In this document: piece by piece, positions 13,767-26,754 of the stretch
Layout: the number at the start of each line of letters is the position of its first letter
Position numbering within the stretch: the first letter of the stretch is position 1
Source: Acinetobacter terrae
Lineage (GTDB): Bacteria; Pseudomonadota; Gammaproteobacteria; Pseudomonadales; Moraxellaceae
DNA: 64,000 nucleotides
NCBI RefSeq assembly: GCF_013004375.1
Contig: NZ_JABERI010000002.1
Location: 62,001-126,000 of the forward strand
Direction: 5' to 3'
Translations under genes and position numbers: made by a program
Notes under the pieces: model-generated
Databases searched by the model: none
What the model saw: only the letters and a program-made list of their open reading frames with translations
What the model was told of the DNA's origin: nothing

Positions 13767-14845
13767 GAGCCTGATGCCCCTCCACCGCCAAAGCCGCCAC
13801 CGCCGCCACTAAATCCGCCACCCCCACCAAAGCCGCCGCCTCGTCCACCACCGCCTCGACCGGCAGAAGCCAAAAACAGCTGGAAAATGGTTTGTGCAAT
13901 AGCGGTAATCAATAAAAAGAAAATCCCCCCGCCAATTAATAAACTGGTGACTAATCCTGCACCATTGACCAAACCAGCGACTGTTCCAGCCACCGCCGCC
14001 GTCGATGCACTTAGGCCCTTACCGAAAATAAAGGAACCAATAATCCCTGCAATCAAAATAAATAACGCTGTACTAAAGGTTTTTTCTTTGGCTTGTTGTT
14101 CATGCAAAGCTTGTTGTTGACGTTCTTTAAGTTCTTCAGCTGCTTTCTGTGCAACTTCGGGATCCATATTTAAAATACGTTCTATTTCAACCAGTCCCGC
14201 TTCAATACCTTGTGCATATTGTGCTTGTTTAAAATAAGGTGTGATTTGATTTCGAATAATACGACTTGCCACAATATCAGGGATCACACCTTCCAATCCG
14301 TAACCCGTCATAATTTGGATACGACGATCATTCACAGCAATCGCCATCAATAGACCATTATCCTGTTTTGCCGATCCAAGTTGCCATTTTTCAGCAACTC
14401 GCATGGCAAAGTCGAAAATATCTTCCTGACCTGTGGTAGGTACAATCACTACACCAATTTGCGCCTTTCCCTGTTCATGCAACTTTAGAATTCGCTGACT
14501 GATGGCTTGCTTTTCACTGGCACTTAATAAATTTGCCTGATCAACGACTGGCGCATTTAGCGTGGGTAATCCACGAATAGATTCTCCTTCCGCCATATCA
14601 TTGGCAATTTGCGGAGATTGAACCGTAGTTTCAGTATTTTCTTGGGGTGCTGTTTGATTTTTAGATGTCTGCTGTTGATCCTTAATGATTTTGCCGACCA
14701 CTACAGCACCAGTATTCTCATCTGTCGCTGTTGCAACCTCACTCCAAGTCAGGGAACTCATCAGCACACTACAGCCCAATAAAAATACCGTAAGTATTTT
14801 TATTGTAGGTGAGATGTATTCTTTATAAGAATCAGACATCAGCAA
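13760..14845 (-). CDS. TPM-domain membrane protein with glycine-rich tail
   Basis: A 361-residue protein. An N-terminal hydrophobic segment (about 15-34) serves as signal or anchor, and a TPM domain (about 95-225) follows with LLSASEKQAISQRI, AQIGVVIVPTTG and GLLMAIAVNDRRIQIMTGYG. Two or three C-terminal membrane segments (about 255-325) lead to a low-complexity Gly/Ser tail (GGGGFGGGG type). This layout matches YgcG-like proteins always found with LemA. It lies 22 bases after lemA and overlaps the second TPM gene. The function is probably in envelope maintenance; the family has no settled biochemical role. Confidence 0.88.
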   Translation of the reverse strand: MLMSDSYKEYISPTIKILTVFLLGCSVLMSSLTWSEVATATDENTGAVVVGKIIKDQQQTSKNQTAPQENTETTVQSPQIANDMAEGESIRGLPTLNAPVVDQANLLSASEKQAISQRILKLHEQGKAQIGVVIVPTTGQEDIFDFAMRVAEKWQLGSAKQDNGLLMAIAVNDRRIQIMTGYGLEGVIPDIVASRIIRNQITPYFKQAQYAQGIEAGLVEIERILNMDPEVAQKAAEELKERQQQALHEQQAKEKTFSTALFILIAGIIGSFIFGKGLSASTAAVAGTVAGLVNGAGLVTSLLIGGGIFFLLITAIAQTIFQLFLASAGRGGGGRGGGFGGGGGFSGGGGGFGGGGASGSW

Positions 14846-14867
14846 TCCTTATTCAAAAATCAATGAA

Positions 14868-15458
14868 TTAGTCGAAAGATACTTTAGGTGCATTTTGTGC
14901 ACCTTGCTCTGCACTAAAGTTCGGCTTGGGATTCATCCCAATAACTTTGGCGGTCATCACTTGCGGGAACTGGCGCGAATAAGAGTTAAAGTCTTGGACT
15001 GTCGCAATATATCGGTTACGCGCTACTGCAATACGGTTTTCAGTACCTTCAAGTTGTACTTGTAAATCACGGAATTGCTCATTGGCTTTTAAGTCAGGAT
15101 AATTTTCAGAAACCGCAATTAAACGCGATAATGCACTGGTCATCTGCGCCTGTGCTTCTTGATATTTTTGGAATAAGGCCGGATCTTCCAAGACTTCTTT
15201 ATCTACTTTTAAGCCTGCGACATTGGCACGTGCTTGAGTGACTTCCGTTAGAACTTTTTCTTCATGTTTGGCATAGCCTTTCACCACATTGACCAAGTTT
15301 GGTACAAGGTCTGCACGGCGTTGATATTGATTTTGTACTTCAGACCAAGAGGCTGTCACCGCTTCATCTTTCACCTGTAGCGTGTTATAGCCACAACCGG
15401 ATAAGGTTAAAGTGCTTACAAGAGCCATAGTGACTAAACTTTTTTTCATTACATTCAT
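14868..15458 (-). CDS. lemA: LemA family lipoprotein
   Basis: A 196-residue protein with a lipoprotein signal peptide ending LTLSGC (lipid-attached Cys22). It is followed by the LemA four-helix domain: AVTASWSEVQNQYQRRADLVPNLVNVVKGYA, EVTQARANV, LSRLIAVSENYPDLKANEQFRDLQVQLEGTENRIAVARNRY in part. The motifs QYQRRADLVPNLV and ENRIAVARNRY are diagnostic. It is the first gene of the lemA-TPM-TPM operon and is probably anchored in the envelope. Codons and size are as usual for the family. Confidence 0.92.
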   Translation of the reverse strand: MNVMKKSLVTMALVSTLTLSGCGYNTLQVKDEAVTASWSEVQNQYQRRADLVPNLVNVVKGYAKHEEKVLTEVTQARANVAGLKVDKEVLEDPALFQKYQEAQAQMTSALSRLIAVSENYPDLKANEQFRDLQVQLEGTENRIAVARNRYIATVQDFNSYSRQFPQVMTAKVIGMNPKPNFSAEQGAQNAPKVSFD

Positions 15459-15563
15459 ATGCCTATATCCTCTATATTTCTTTGTATTTGTTTGAATATT
15501 TTTATTGTAAACATATTTGGGCTTAGTTTTGTTTAATTTCAGTACTACAAATCATCCAAATAA

Positions 15564-15587
15564 AAAAACCCACCGAAGTGGGTTTTT
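15564..15587 (-). terminator. Terminator of gltBD
   Basis: AAAAACCCAC/GTGGGTTTTT with a 4-base loop lies 26 bases past the gltD stop. It has T-tracts on both sides. Confidence 0.85.
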
Positions 15588-15612
15588 AAATCTCTAACTT
15601 CTAAGTTATCGA

Positions 15613-17067
<1,455 letters not shown>

Positions 17068-17107
17068 TTATCAGCTACACCTGCCTATCAAATCTGCAGT
17101 AGTGGAA

Positions 17108-20100
17108 TTATTGTGGATCAGCTTTAGTCGTTTTCAAAAGCGTTTGCAAATTAGCAGCTTTTGGTTTTACAAGCCAGAATTTACGGCTGTAAAAATCAAA
17201 CTCGTTGCGGATCTTGTACGCCCAAGCACTACCTGTCTCTTTAATGTGTTCATCCAAGATACGAAGCAAGAACTCTTGATGTTCTTCCATCACTTCTGTA
17301 GAGATACGATTTAACTCGATCAACTCATGGTTATAGTGGTCAACAAAGTCATTATCAAGGTCAAGTACATAAGCAAAACCACCGGTCATACCAGCACCGA
17401 AGTTATGACCTACTTTACCCAGTACGGTCACAATACCACCAGTCATATATTCACAACAGTGGTCACCTGCGCCTTCAATCACGGCAAATGCACCCGAGTT
17501 ACGAACCGCAAAACGTTCGCCTGCAGTACCTGCAGCAAAGATTTTACCGCCAGTTGCACCATACAAGCATGTGTTACCAATGATTGCAGTATTTTGAGTT
17601 TGGAACGGCGAACCTTTCGGTGGGAAGATGGAAATACGGCCACCTGCCATACCTTTACCTACGTAATCGTTGGCATCACCTTCAAGTTTGATATGCAAAC
17701 CACCCGCATTCCAAACACCCAATGACTGACCTGCAGTACCTTTCAAATTCATCACAACAGGATGTGTTTCCATACCCAAGTTGCCATAACGGCGCGCAAT
17801 TTCACCTGAAATACGTGCACCAATTGAACGGTCACAATTGACCACATTGTAGTTAAACTCACCACTCTTACCCGCTTCAATGGTCGGAAGCATCTCGAGT
17901 ACCATTTTCTCTGCAAGCAAGCCTTTATCAAATGGCGCATTACCTTGAACTTGGCAATATTGCGCTTTACCTTCAGCAGAAGGATGAGAGGTCAACAATG
18001 CACTTAAATCTAGGTGAGCATGTTTATCCGTTTCACCTGGCAATACTTCAAGCAAATCTGTACGACCAATCAAATCTTTCAGGCTTGACACGCCTAAAGC
18101 CGCTAACCATTCACGAGTTTCTTCTGCAATAAAGTGGAAGAAGTTAATCAGCATTTCTGGCTCGCCAATATAATGCTCTTGACGTAAATGGTCTTGCTGA
18201 GTGGCTACACCAGTTGCACAGTTGTTTAAGTGGCAAATACGCAGGTATTTACAACCCAATGCGATCATTGGAGTAGAACCAAAGCCGAAGCTTTCAGCAC
18301 CAAGGATAGCTGCTTTAACTACGTCTAGGCCTGTTTTCAAACCACCGTCAGTTTGTACACGTACTTTGCCACGCAGGTCATTTACACGAAGGGCTTGATG
18401 CGCTTCAGATAAACCTAACTCCCATGGCGAACCTGCATGGTGAATTGAAGATAATGGAGATGCTGCAGTACCACCATCATAACCTGAAATGGTAATGAAA
18501 TCGGCATAGGCTTTTGCCACACCAGCAGCAATCGTACCGACACCCGGTTCAGAGACCAGTTTCACCGAAACCATCGCTTGAGGATTGACTTGTTTTAAGT
18601 CAAAGATCAATTGTGACAAATCTTCAATTGAGTAAATGTCATGGTGTGGTGGAGGTGAAATAAGAGTCACACCCGGAACTGAATAACGTAAACGTGCAAT
18701 TAAGCCATTCACTTTACCACCCGGTAACTGACCACCTTCACCCGGTTTCGCACCTTGTGCCACTTTAATCTGCAATACTTCCGCAGAAGTTAGGTACGCT
18801 GGTGTAACACCAAAACGACCTGAGGCAATCTGTTTGATTTTCGAGTTACGGATGGTGCCATAACGTGCAGGATCTTCACCGCCCTCACCCGAGTTTGAAC
18901 GACCACCAATAGTATTCATGGCAATGGCAATCGCTTCATGCGCTTCAGGAGACAACGCACCTAAAGACATCCCGGCAGAGTCGAAACGCGGCAAGATTTC
19001 TTCAACGGATTCCACTTGCTCAAGCGCAATTGAATTATCAGTTTTCAGTTTAAATAAATCACGAATCGTGGTAATTGGGCGGTTATTGACCAATTCTGCA
19101 TATTCTTTAAAGTCAGCATAATCCCCTGATCGTACTGCTTTATGAAGTGAATTGATCACATCCGGGTTAAATGCGTGATATTCCTTATCGAATACAAATT
19201 TCAGTAAACCACCCTGATCGATTGGTTTACGTGCTTTCCACGCATTTTCAGCCAATTTTTTAAGATCATTTTCAAGGTCTGCAAATGTTGCACCTTGAAT
19301 ACGGCTTGGCACACCAGTGAAGCATTTATCAACCACTTCATTCGACAAGCCAACGGCTTCGAATAACTGACCACCACGATAAGACGCAACAGTTGAGATA
19401 CCCATTTTAGAAAGAACTTTGAGCAGGCCTTTCTCAATACCTTTACGGAAGTTAGCTTGGGCATGGATTGGGTCACCCAACAACTCGCCTTTGGCAATCA
19501 AGTCATTGATCACGTCATAGGCCAAGTATGGGTAAATCGCAGTGGCACCAAAACCCAGGATCACGGCAAATTGATGTGCATCACGTGCCAAAGCTGTTTC
19601 TACAATGATGTTGGCATCAGTACGTAAACCGGCTTGAATCAAGTGATGGTGAACCGCACCTGTTGCCATCAAGGCATTGGCAGGTAAATAACCTTCACGG
19701 ATTTTCTTATCTGAAAGCACCAGTAAAGTTTTGCCATCACGAACCGCTTGAGCCGCTTCCTCACAGATCCGTGCAATCGCTGCCTGCAAACCTTCGCTTG
19801 CCACATAGTTCAAGTCAATGTCAGCAATTTCGTAGCCTTTACGACCCAAAGTACGCATTTGGTGCATTTTTGAGTTTGACAATACAGGGCTTGAAATGAT
19901 CAGGCGGTCTGCATGTTCAGGGCTTTGTTCAAATACATTTTGCTCACGACCCAAGCAAGTCTCTAAAGACATCACGATCGATTCGCGTAATGGATCGATT
20001 GGCGGATTGGTGACTTGCGCGAACTGTTGACGGAAGTAATCGGATACATGACGAACTTGACGAGATAATACTGCCATTGGCGTATCATCCCCCATTGAAC

Positions 20101-21589
20101 CGACTGCTTCCTGACCGCTTTCTGCGATTGGTCGAAGCAACTGATCACGTTCTTCAAACGTCACCATAAACATTTTTTGTGATGCTTTTAAGGCATCGCC
20201 TTTTAAGCCTTGATCACATAAATATTCTTCAAGCTCTGGGCTGCCTTGTAGGCGAATTGAGTTTTCACGTAACCATTCACGGTAAGGACGCATTTTTTTC
20301 AAATGGTTGCTGACATCTTGAGTATCGAGCAATTTACCAGTGAGGGTATCAATCACCAGGATTTGACCTGGACCAACACGACCTTTAGAAATCACATCTT
20401 CAGGTTTATAACCCCAAACACCAATTTCTGATGCAAGCGTGATGTAACCATTTTTAGTAATTACCCAACGTGCAGGACGCAAACCATTACGATCCAGCAT
20501 ACAAATGGCATGACGACCATCTTGAATCACTAGACCTGCAGGACCATCCCATGCTTCCATGTGTTTAGAGTTAAACTCGTAGAATGCACGAAGATCGGCA
20601 TCTAAAGTTTCAACATTTTGCCAAGCAGGTGGAACCAGCATACGTAGTGCACGGAACAGGTCCATACCACCACCCACCAGAATCTCAAGCATATTATCTA
20701 GGCTTGAAGAGTCCGAACCGGTACGGTTTACAATTGGATTGAGCTCAGTTAAACCTGGAAGTAATGGGTTTTCAAATTTTGGCACACGTGCCATTGCCCA
20801 GTTGCGGTTTGCAGTAATGGTATTGATTTCACCATTGTGTGCAAGATAACGGAACGGCTGCGCTAAAGGCCAACGTGGTAATGTATTGGTCGAGAAACGC
20901 TGATGGAACACCACAATGTGTGATTCCAGACGCGGATCAGCTAAATCTGTATAAAAGTCTGCGATTGCTTCAGGCATCATCAAACCTTTATAGGTGATGA
21001 CTGTTGAACACAATGTTGTGACATAGAATGAAGAATCATTGCTCAGTAATTGTTCCGCACGACGACGCGCAAGGAATAACTTACGGTTAAATTCAACTTC
21101 AGTGACACCCATTGGACAATTGACAATAATTTGTTCAAATGCTGGCATCGATTGAAGTGCAATTTCACCCAAAGCATCGACATTGGTTGGGATCACACGC
21201 CAAGCAAGAACTTTTAAGCCTTCAGATTCGATTTCTTTGGCTAAAACCTGTTTTGAATGGGCTGCAATTGCAGGATCAAGATTTAAAAATACAGTACCGA
21301 CTGCAAACACTTCACTTAAAGTGATGTCACTGAGTTTTTTTGCTTCTTCACGGAAAAATGCTTTTGGCATAGCCAGCAATAAACCACAACCATCCCCTGT
21401 CTTGCCATCTGCGGCAATACCACCACGGTGGGTCATACAACTTAAACTATGAATCGCGGTCTTGACCAGATCATGGCTTACATCACCCTGCATATGGGCG
21501 ATTAAACCGAAACCACAGTTATCTTTAAACTCATCCGGTTGGTATAAACCTTGAGCGGGAGCTACAGTATTAGGCGATGGCATGTGCAT
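17108..21589 (-). CDS. gltB: Glutamate synthase (NADPH) large subunit
   Basis: The 1493-residue alpha subunit hydrolyses glutamine and channels ammonia to 2-oxoglutarate. The class II amidotransferase nucleophile is the Cys in [11 protein letters not shown] near residue 25, exposed after removal of a short propeptide. The central FMN/3Fe-4S synthase domain includes [13 protein letters not shown] and [13 protein letters not shown], with the Cys cluster [19 protein letters not shown], and the C-terminal beta-helix (GXGXG-like repeats, about 1230-1440) follows. I chose ATG 21589, which is preceded by GAAGGG, over an upstream in-frame start at 21634 that lacks such a site. The gene order gltB-gltD is the usual operon. 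Confidence 0.96.
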   Translation of the reverse strand: MHMPSPNTVAPAQGLYQPDEFKDNCGFGLIAHMQGDVSHDLVKTAIHSLSCMTHRGGIAADGKTGDGCGLLLAMPKAFFREEAKKLSDITLSEVFAVGTVFLNLDPAIAAHSKQVLAKEIESEGLKVLAWRVIPTNVDALGEIALQSMPAFEQIIVNCPMGVTEVEFNRKLFLARRRAEQLLSNDSSFYVTTLCSTVITYKGLMMPEAIADFYTDLADPRLESHIVVFHQRFSTNTLPRWPLAQPFRYLAHNGEINTITANRNWAMARVPKFENPLLPGLTELNPIVNRTGSDSSSLDNMLEILVGGGMDLFRALRMLVPPAWQNVETLDADLRAFYEFNSKHMEAWDGPAGLVIQDGRHAICMLDRNGLRPARWVITKNGYITLASEIGVWGYKPEDVISKGRVGPGQILVIDTLTGKLLDTQDVSNHLKKMRPYREWLRENSIRLQGSPELEEYLCDQGLKGDALKASQKMFMVTFEERDQLLRPIAESGQEAVGSMGDDTPMAVLSRQVRHVSDYFRQQFAQVTNPPIDPLRESIVMSLETCLGREQNVFEQSPEHADRLIISSPVLSNSKMHQMRTLGRKGYEIADIDLNYVASEGLQAAIARICEEAAQAVRDGKTLLVLSDKKIREGYLPANALMATGAVHHHLIQAGLRTDANIIVETALARDAHQFAVILGFGATAIYPYLAYDVINDLIAKGELLGDPIHAQANFRKGIEKGLLKVLSKMGISTVASYRGGQLFEAVGLSNEVVDKCFTGVPSRIQGATFADLENDLKKLAENAWKARKPIDQGGLLKFVFDKEYHAFNPDVINSLHKAVRSGDYADFKEYAELVNNRPITTIRDLFKLKTDNSIALEQVESVEEILPRFDSAGMSLGALSPEAHEAIAIAMNTIGGRSNSGEGGEDPARYGTIRNSKIKQIASGRFGVTPAYLTSAEVLQIKVAQGAKPGEGGQLPGGKVNGLIARLRYSVPGVTLISPPPHHDIYSIEDLSQLIFDLKQVNPQAMVSVKLVSEPGVGTIAAGVAKAYADFITISGYDGGTAASPLSSIHHAGSPWELGLSEAHQALRVNDLRGKVRVQTDGGLKTGLDVVKAAILGAESFGFGSTPMIALGCKYLRICHLNNCATGVATQQDHLRQEHYIGEPEMLINFFHFIAEETREWLAALGVSSLKDLIGRTDLLEVLPGETDKHAHLDLSALLTSHPSAEGKAQYCQVQGNAPFDKGLLAEKMVLEMLPTIEAGKSGEFNYNVVNCDRSIGARISGEIARRYGNLGMETHPVVMNLKGTAGQSLGVWNAGGLHIKLEGDANDYVGKGMAGGRISIFPPKGSPFQTQNTAIIGNTCLYGATGGKIFAAGTAGERFAVRNSGAFAVIEGAGDHCCEYMTGGIVTVLGKVGHNFGAGMTGGFAYVLDLDNDFVDHYNHELIELNRISTEVMEEHQEFLLRILDEHIKETGSAWAYKIRNEFDFYSRKFWLVKPKAANLQTLLKTTKADPQ

Positions 21590-22038
21590 AGCGTACCCTT
21601 CTTCAACATGGCCCATAAAGCGGGCATCTAACAATCAAATATCTTCTTTGCGATTTAGTCCAATTTACTTACACTCAGATCAAGATTGGGCAGAATCATT
21701 TTTCTTCACATACTTAAGATAATCGCATTTCATCTTGCGTGCATGGATCAATTACAAAAAAAATTTACTGATTTTACGCACTCTTTTAAAGCAGGAAAAT
21801 TCAGCAACTTCGCACAATCATTGAATCTTTTTGCGCCAAAATAGGAACAATAACTCAATTCATGCACCAATAAAGCAAAAATGATGCCAATTAAAGAAAG
21901 ACAATGCTAAATGTTTTAAATATAGAAATATTAAAGTTTCATCTGCTTCATCTTATTTTCTTGAAACCGTTTTTCGCACTATATTTGTGCATATAGATAT
22001 TTTTATAACTTAATTTGCTCTATTTTAGTACTCTATTT
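21590..22038. other. Intergenic region upstream of gltB
   Basis: About 450 AT-rich bases between gltB and the SPOR-like gene. They must hold the gltBD promoter and the end of the pil/aro operon, but I see no clear -35/-10 pair, strong hairpin or small gene. Confidence 0.4.
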
Positions 22039-22884
22039 TTAATTAAATGGATCGCTAATTTCAGTTTCTGCTACTTTATTGCCATTTTTTTTCGGCGCAG
22101 ACTCAACACCAGAATGAGACTGCTGTACATCCACGACATTACCCTCTTCATCACGACGTGTGACTGTTGTGGTTGTCGTTGCTGCTTTAGGATCAACTAC
22201 TGGTACAGTCGGTTTGGGTTTAGGTTGAGCCACAAGACTCTCATCAATGCGAGGCAATGGTGCAGACTTTAAATTGACTGCGTATATTTTGCTATTCGAC
22301 CCCATTTCTTCTGCGCCCATGTCATTGACCAAAGCAGCATAATTTTCAATATCCTGAACTTGAGGTTGAATGGATTTGGGAAACTGGAATGGCAATTGTT
22401 GAAGGGCTTGTTTTGCTTGATCGCTATTTCCATAGATGCCATAAAGCAGAACATATTGTTCAATTTGATTTTCACCGCTCAGGCGAATATAGAAAAAGTT
22501 CTTACGATCGGACTGTTTTTTTAGAAAACTTCGAATCACATCGTCTTTGGTCGCTCGAAACAGTTCAATCGTGGCCGCATTTTTATTGTCATTAATAAAC
22601 TTAGTGCCACGAAACTCTGGTTCATAGCTTGCAGTATTGACCACACGCGTAGTCATTTCCAAAGGACGTACTTCTTTCTGAAGTGCACCAAGAAGGTTCG
22701 TTGCAGCCACTTTTTCCGGTTGAATTTGCAATTCAGCTTCAGTTTCAGCAGATTTTTCTACTTCTACCAAAGCATCACTGTCTGTAATTGCCCAAAAAAC
22801 AAGTGCTGCAAACAGACACACCAACCCACACACTAGCCAGATATAGTTTTGAATACGTTGCCATTGTGTACGGATGGTTGCCAT
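22039..22884 (-). CDS. Membrane protein with SPOR-like domain
   Basis: A 281-residue protein with one membrane segment (about 14-34) after a short basic N-terminus. A periplasmic part (about 90-215) includes YIRLSGENQIEQYVLLYGIYGNSDQAKQAL in pieces resembling a SPOR domain, which binds denuded septal peptidoglycan, and a Pro/Thr-rich tail follows. It starts 3 bases after aroB, in the position where damX occurs in the aroK-aroB operons of gammaproteobacteria. That supports a division-related role, but the SPOR match is weak by eye and the tail is low complexity. Confidence 0.65.
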   Translation of the reverse strand: MATIRTQWQRIQNYIWLVCGLVCLFAALVFWAITDSDALVEVEKSAETEAELQIQPEKVAATNLLGALQKEVRPLEMTTRVVNTASYEPEFRGTKFINDNKNAATIELFRATKDDVIRSFLKKQSDRKNFFYIRLSGENQIEQYVLLYGIYGNSDQAKQALQQLPFQFPKSIQPQVQDIENYAALVNDMGAEEMGSNSKIYAVNLKSAPLPRIDESLVAQPKPKPTVPVVDPKAATTTTTVTRRDEEGNVVDVQQSHSGVESAPKKNGNKVAETEISDPFN

Positions 22885-22887
22885 GAC

Positions 22888-23973
22888 TTATGCCTTCTCT
22901 TGATTCGCCAAAATCGCTTGTTTCATCAATTCCACATCAAATTCTCTGGTAATTACAGCCTGTCCTAAAGATTTCATCAGTACAAGGCGTAACTGTCCAT
23001 TCAGCACTTTTTTATCATGTGCCATATATGCGAGGAATTCATCAAGTGGAATAGCTGGGCATTTTACGGGTAAATGAGCACGTTGAATGATTTTTTTTGT
23101 ACGTTCCAAATCTTCAACTGAAATCCAGCCCATACGATGTGACAAGTCAGCCGCCATCACCATACCGGTTGCGACCGCTTCACCGTGTAACCAAACGCCA
23201 TATCCTAAGTAAGATTCAATCGCATGCCCAAAAGTATGTCCTAAATTAAGTAAAGCGCGCTCACCTTGTTCTTTTTCATCATTGGCAACGATACGTGCTT
23301 TATGTGCACATGAACGGTAAACAGCTTCAGCCAGTAACGCTGAATCACGCCCCACCAGGCCATCCATATTTTCTTCGAGCCAAACCAAGAAATCTAGATC
23401 GCCCAATAAGGCATATTTAATCACTTCCGCCAAACCTGCTGACAGTTCACGATCAGGCAAAGTGCTTAATTGCGCCATATCTGCCAACACCACTTGTGGC
23501 TGCTGGAAAGCACCAATCATGTTTTTACCCAAAGGATGATTAATGCCGGTTTTTCCTCCCACACTCGAATCCACTTGTGAAAGCAGTGTAGTTGGCACTT
23601 GAATAAAATACACACCACGTTGAAAACATGCAGATGCAAAGCCAGCCATATCCCCGATCACGCCACCACCCAGAGCTAAAACCGTAGCATCACGATTAAA
23701 CCCTGCTTCTAATAAAGCATCAAAAATCAAATTTAAATGTTCAATATTTTTATATTTTTCACCATCAGGCAAAATACATGTTGCAACGGTTTTCCCCAAA
23801 GCTTCTATTGCAGTCATATAGTGCTCTAAATACAATGGCGCAACCGTGGTATTGGTCACGATCATCACTTGCTTACCTTTGATATAAGGTTCAAGCAAAG
23901 ATTGCGGATTTAAATCACTACCAATAAAAATAGGATATCGGCGATCGCCGAGTTCAACATGTAAAGTTTGCAT
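22888..23973 (-). CDS. aroB: 3-Dehydroquinate synthase
   Basis: This 361-residue NAD- and metal-dependent enzyme converts DAHP to 3-dehydroquinate, the second step of the shikimate pathway. [11 protein letters not shown] (about 102-112) and [20 protein letters not shown] (about 127-146) are hallmark motifs. Zinc ligands are Glu in [11 protein letters not shown] and His residues in [12 protein letters not shown] and LHGEAV. It follows aroK in the conserved pilMNOPQ-aroK-aroB order, and length and start are standard. Confidence 0.97.
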   Translation of the reverse strand: MQTLHVELGDRRYPIFIGSDLNPQSLLEPYIKGKQVMIVTNTTVAPLYLEHYMTAIEALGKTVATCILPDGEKYKNIEHLNLIFDALLEAGFNRDATVLALGGGVIGDMAGFASACFQRGVYFIQVPTTLLSQVDSSVGGKTGINHPLGKNMIGAFQQPQVVLADMAQLSTLPDRELSAGLAEVIKYALLGDLDFLVWLEENMDGLVGRDSALLAEAVYRSCAHKARIVANDEKEQGERALLNLGHTFGHAIESYLGYGVWLHGEAVATGMVMAADLSHRMGWISVEDLERTKKIIQRAHLPVKCPAIPLDEFLAYMAHDKKVLNGQLRLVLMKSLGQAVITREFDVELMKQAILANQEKA

Positions 23974-23990
23974 GAAATTAAAACCGTTAA

Positions 23991-24539
23991 TTAGACTAAA
24001 TCTGCTTCTTGAGAAACAATCATATGTAAGATTTTTTGAGCTAAATCACGAGCAGCTCCCTGATTGGTTTCAATAATATAATGCGCAACTTCACGATACA
24101 AAGGATCGCGAAGTGCCAATAAATCACGTAACTTTTGTTCAGGATTTTCAACTTGCAATAAAGGACGGTTTTTATCCCGGTAGGTGCGCTGTAATTGAAT
24201 TTCGACGGGAGTATAGAGATAAACAACGATTCCGCGTTGTTTTAAAAATTCACGATTTGGGGCTTGGGTCACTGCACCACCACCCGTTGCCAGAACCAGT
24301 TGTGAACGAGCTGTTAACTCATCGATCACCATTGTTTCACGGTTACGAAATCCCTTTTCACCTTCTTTTTCAAAAATCCAAGGAATTGTCGCCCCTGTTT
24401 TCCGTTCAATTTCATGATCACTATCAAGAAACTCACGTCCTAACAGTTCCGCCAAATGTCGACCAACCGTTGTTTTCCCAGCCCCCATTGGCCCTACCAA
24501 ATAAATATTTGGCAGGGTTTCAAACTCATTGCTTGGCAA
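23991..24539 (-). CDS. aroK: Shikimate kinase I
   Basis: This 182-residue kinase phosphorylates shikimate at the 3-hydroxyl. The P-loop is GPMGAGKTT. The shikimate-binding Asp lies in [15 protein letters not shown] follows, [10 protein letters not shown] is the typical Gly-rich turn, and the lid Arg is in RDKNRPLL. I chose a TTG start at 24539 (MPSNEFETL), four bases after AGGTGA, because known Acinetobacter AroK proteins begin in this way. A further TTG at 24569 would add ten residues without a good ribosome-binding site. It follows pilQ closely. Confidence 0.93.
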   Translation of the reverse strand: MPSNEFETLPNIYLVGPMGAGKTTVGRHLAELLGREFLDSDHEIERKTGATIPWIFEKEGEKGFRNRETMVIDELTARSQLVLATGGGAVTQAPNREFLKQRGIVVYLYTPVEIQLQRTYRDKNRPLLQVENPEQKLRDLLALRDPLYREVAHYIIETNQGAARDLAQKILHMIVSQEADLV

Positions 24540-24575
24540 GGAGTCACCTATGTGTTTTGTTAAATTCAAAATATA

Positions 24576-26738
24576 TTAATGATTTCTTGAAACACTGTCA
24601 TTAACAATTCGTGGTGTAACAAAAATCAATAGCTCTCGCTTATTATCAGACTTGATATCTTTACGGAATAAACGACCTACGTAAGGAAGATCCCCTAAGA
24701 ATGGTACCTTAGTTTGAGCATTACGTGTTTCTTGTTCAAAAATACCACCGAGCACCACAGTCTCTCCATTATCTACCAGGACATTGGTATTGATTTGATT
24801 TTTATTAATCGTCAATTGACCGGTCGGTGTCGGATTTCCTGGAGTATCGCTGGTGATGTTGAGTAGCATCTGAACTTTGCCATCAGGTGTAATACTTGGT
24901 GTTACATCCAAGCTAAGTACAGCATCAATGAATTCAGTGGTTGAAACTGCATTTGCGCCACCACCTTCTGAGGATTGGTATGGAATCTGTGTACCTGATG
25001 AAACTTTAGCCATTTGTTTGTCTGCAGTGAGGACTTTAGGTGTTGAAATCACCTCACCATAACCATCTGCTTGTAATGCAGAAAGTTCTAAATCCAGCAT
25101 AAAGTCAGATAAGCTGATTAAACCAAAGGCAATACGGCTTGCACCTTGACTAGTTACGCCTAAATCCACATTTAAGTTCTGTGGACGTTGAATCGTATAT
25201 TTACCGTCATCATCAGGTGTTTTTAAATCCCACAAAGTAGTATCACTACCACCGACCAACAAATCATTATTCTGAGTAATCCCTTGCGACAAGATACCCC
25301 ACTTCACACCCATCTCTTTACTAAACTCTGTTGAAGCACGAACAATACGGGCTTCAACCATCACTTGTTTAACTGGAATGTCTAGCAAGTCGACCATTTT
25401 TCGGACTTTATCAATATTCTGTGCCGTATCATTAATAATCAGTGTATTGGTACGTGCATCAGCGGATATCGTTCCACGTGAGCTTAATAAACTTTCACTA
25501 GAATTATTATTGTTACTACTATTCCCAGAATTACCATTACTTGAAGATTTCGTTTGTGTAATCAGTTTTTCAATATCAGCAACCTTTGCATAGCTTAATT
25601 GCATATACTCTGTCTGTATTGGCGCCAATTTTACACTTTGCTCTATCGCCTTCGCCTGCTCTTCTTCTGCTTTAATTAATTCCGAAACAGGTGCAATCCA
25701 GATTACATTACCATTACGGCGTTTATCTAAATTCTTGGTTTTTAGAATAATATCTAATGCCTGATCCCAAGGTACATCCTTTAAGCGTAAAGTAATATTG
25801 CCTTGTACCGTATCAGCAGTCACCATATTGATTTCAGTGAAGTCTGCCAATAATTGAAGCACACGACGTACTTCAATATCCTGAAAATCTAGAGAAATCT
25901 TTTTACCGGTATAACTATTCGCTGCTTTCGGTTTAAGCGGATTTTTATCTTCAGGTCGTTTTAAACTGATGGTAAGCTTATTGTCCGCCTGATATGCCAT
26001 ATATTCATAGCTGCCAGAAGTCTGAATGGTAATTACACCATTTCCACCATTATTATTTGCATCAATCGTAGAAACTGGCGTTGCAAAATCATTTACATTT
26101 AAACGACGAGCCAAGTGTGCAGGAACTTTACTGCCTAAAGTTCGTACGACAACTTTACTGCCTTGCTGCTGCACATCAATCTGTGTGTTTGTGCCAAGCA
26201 AATCAATAACAACCTGCCCTTCACCCTGACCACCACGCTGAAAACCAATATTGGAAATTCCTTGGGTAGATCTTTGCGCAACTACCTGCTGAGGTGCAAA
26301 TGCATTACCCGCAGCAGAATTAATTTTTAAAATAAAAGTATTGCCTTCTACGCGTGTGGTAAAGGCACCGGCATCCGCTAAATTCACCGTTAAACGTGAA
26401 CGTTGTGCATCAGAACTTACATCAACAGAACTGGCTTCTTTGGTGGCAACTGCAATGCTATTTTGCTTTAAATTTTGCTGTGCTTTATCAAAATCCAGAA
26501 TCAGACGTGATGGCTGTTCTAATTGATAGGCTTGCGGCTGTGGAGGCAAGCCGTTAAACATGACACGGATTTCTGTACCCTGACCTGCAACTTGCATAGG
26601 CACAATATTGGTAATACTGACTTGTGCATTGGCAACTTGCATTACTGCGATTGCAACAGCACCCATAGAAAATTGACGGAACAAATGGTTCATTGTATTG
26701 CCATCCCCAAATATAAAATCTTTCAAACTGTTATTCAT
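24576..26738 (-). CDS. pilQ: Type IV pilus outer-membrane secretin PilQ
   Basis: The 720-residue secretin forms the outer-membrane pore through which the pilus extends. It has a signal peptide (about 15-40), two AMIN domains that bind peptidoglycan (about 40-260), an STN/N0 domain (SLDFQDIEVRRVLQLLADFTEIN, about 283-305), an N1 domain with an Asn/Ser-rich insert (about 400-425), and the secretin core. That core includes VMVEARIVRASTEFSKEMG and the terminal PFLGDLPYVGRLFR...ELLIFVTPRIV motif. ATG 26738 is chosen for its AAGGAAT site rather than an upstream ATG inside pilP. It would serve either pilin allele found in this window. Confidence 0.95.
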   Translation of the reverse strand: MNNSLKDFIFGDGNTMNHLFRQFSMGAVAIAVMQVANAQVSITNIVPMQVAGQGTEIRVMFNGLPPQPQAYQLEQPSRLILDFDKAQQNLKQNSIAVATKEASSVDVSSDAQRSRLTVNLADAGAFTTRVEGNTFILKINSAAGNAFAPQQVVAQRSTQGISNIGFQRGGQGEGQVVIDLLGTNTQIDVQQQGSKVVVRTLGSKVPAHLARRLNVNDFATPVSTIDANNNGGNGVITIQTSGSYEYMAYQADNKLTISLKRPEDKNPLKPKAANSYTGKKISLDFQDIEVRRVLQLLADFTEINMVTADTVQGNITLRLKDVPWDQALDIILKTKNLDKRRNGNVIWIAPVSELIKAEEEQAKAIEQSVKLAPIQTEYMQLSYAKVADIEKLITQTKSSSNGNSGNSSNNNNSSESLLSSRGTISADARTNTLIINDTAQNIDKVRKMVDLLDIPVKQVMVEARIVRASTEFSKEMGVKWGILSQGITQNNDLLVGGSDTTLWDLKTPDDDGKYTIQRPQNLNVDLGVTSQGASRIAFGLISLSDFMLDLELSALQADGYGEVISTPKVLTADKQMAKVSSGTQIPYQSSEGGGANAVSTTEFIDAVLSLDVTPSITPDGKVQMLLNITSDTPGNPTPTGQLTINKNQINTNVLVDNGETVVLGGIFEQETRNAQTKVPFLGDLPYVGRLFRKDIKSDNKRELLIFVTPRIVNDSVSRNH

Positions 26739-26754
26739 TTTTATTCCTTTAAAC

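Noticed and set aside
13704-14120. Proline-rich reading frame on the plus strand
   Set aside because: It is the complement of the glycine-rich tail of the TPM protein and has no start context.
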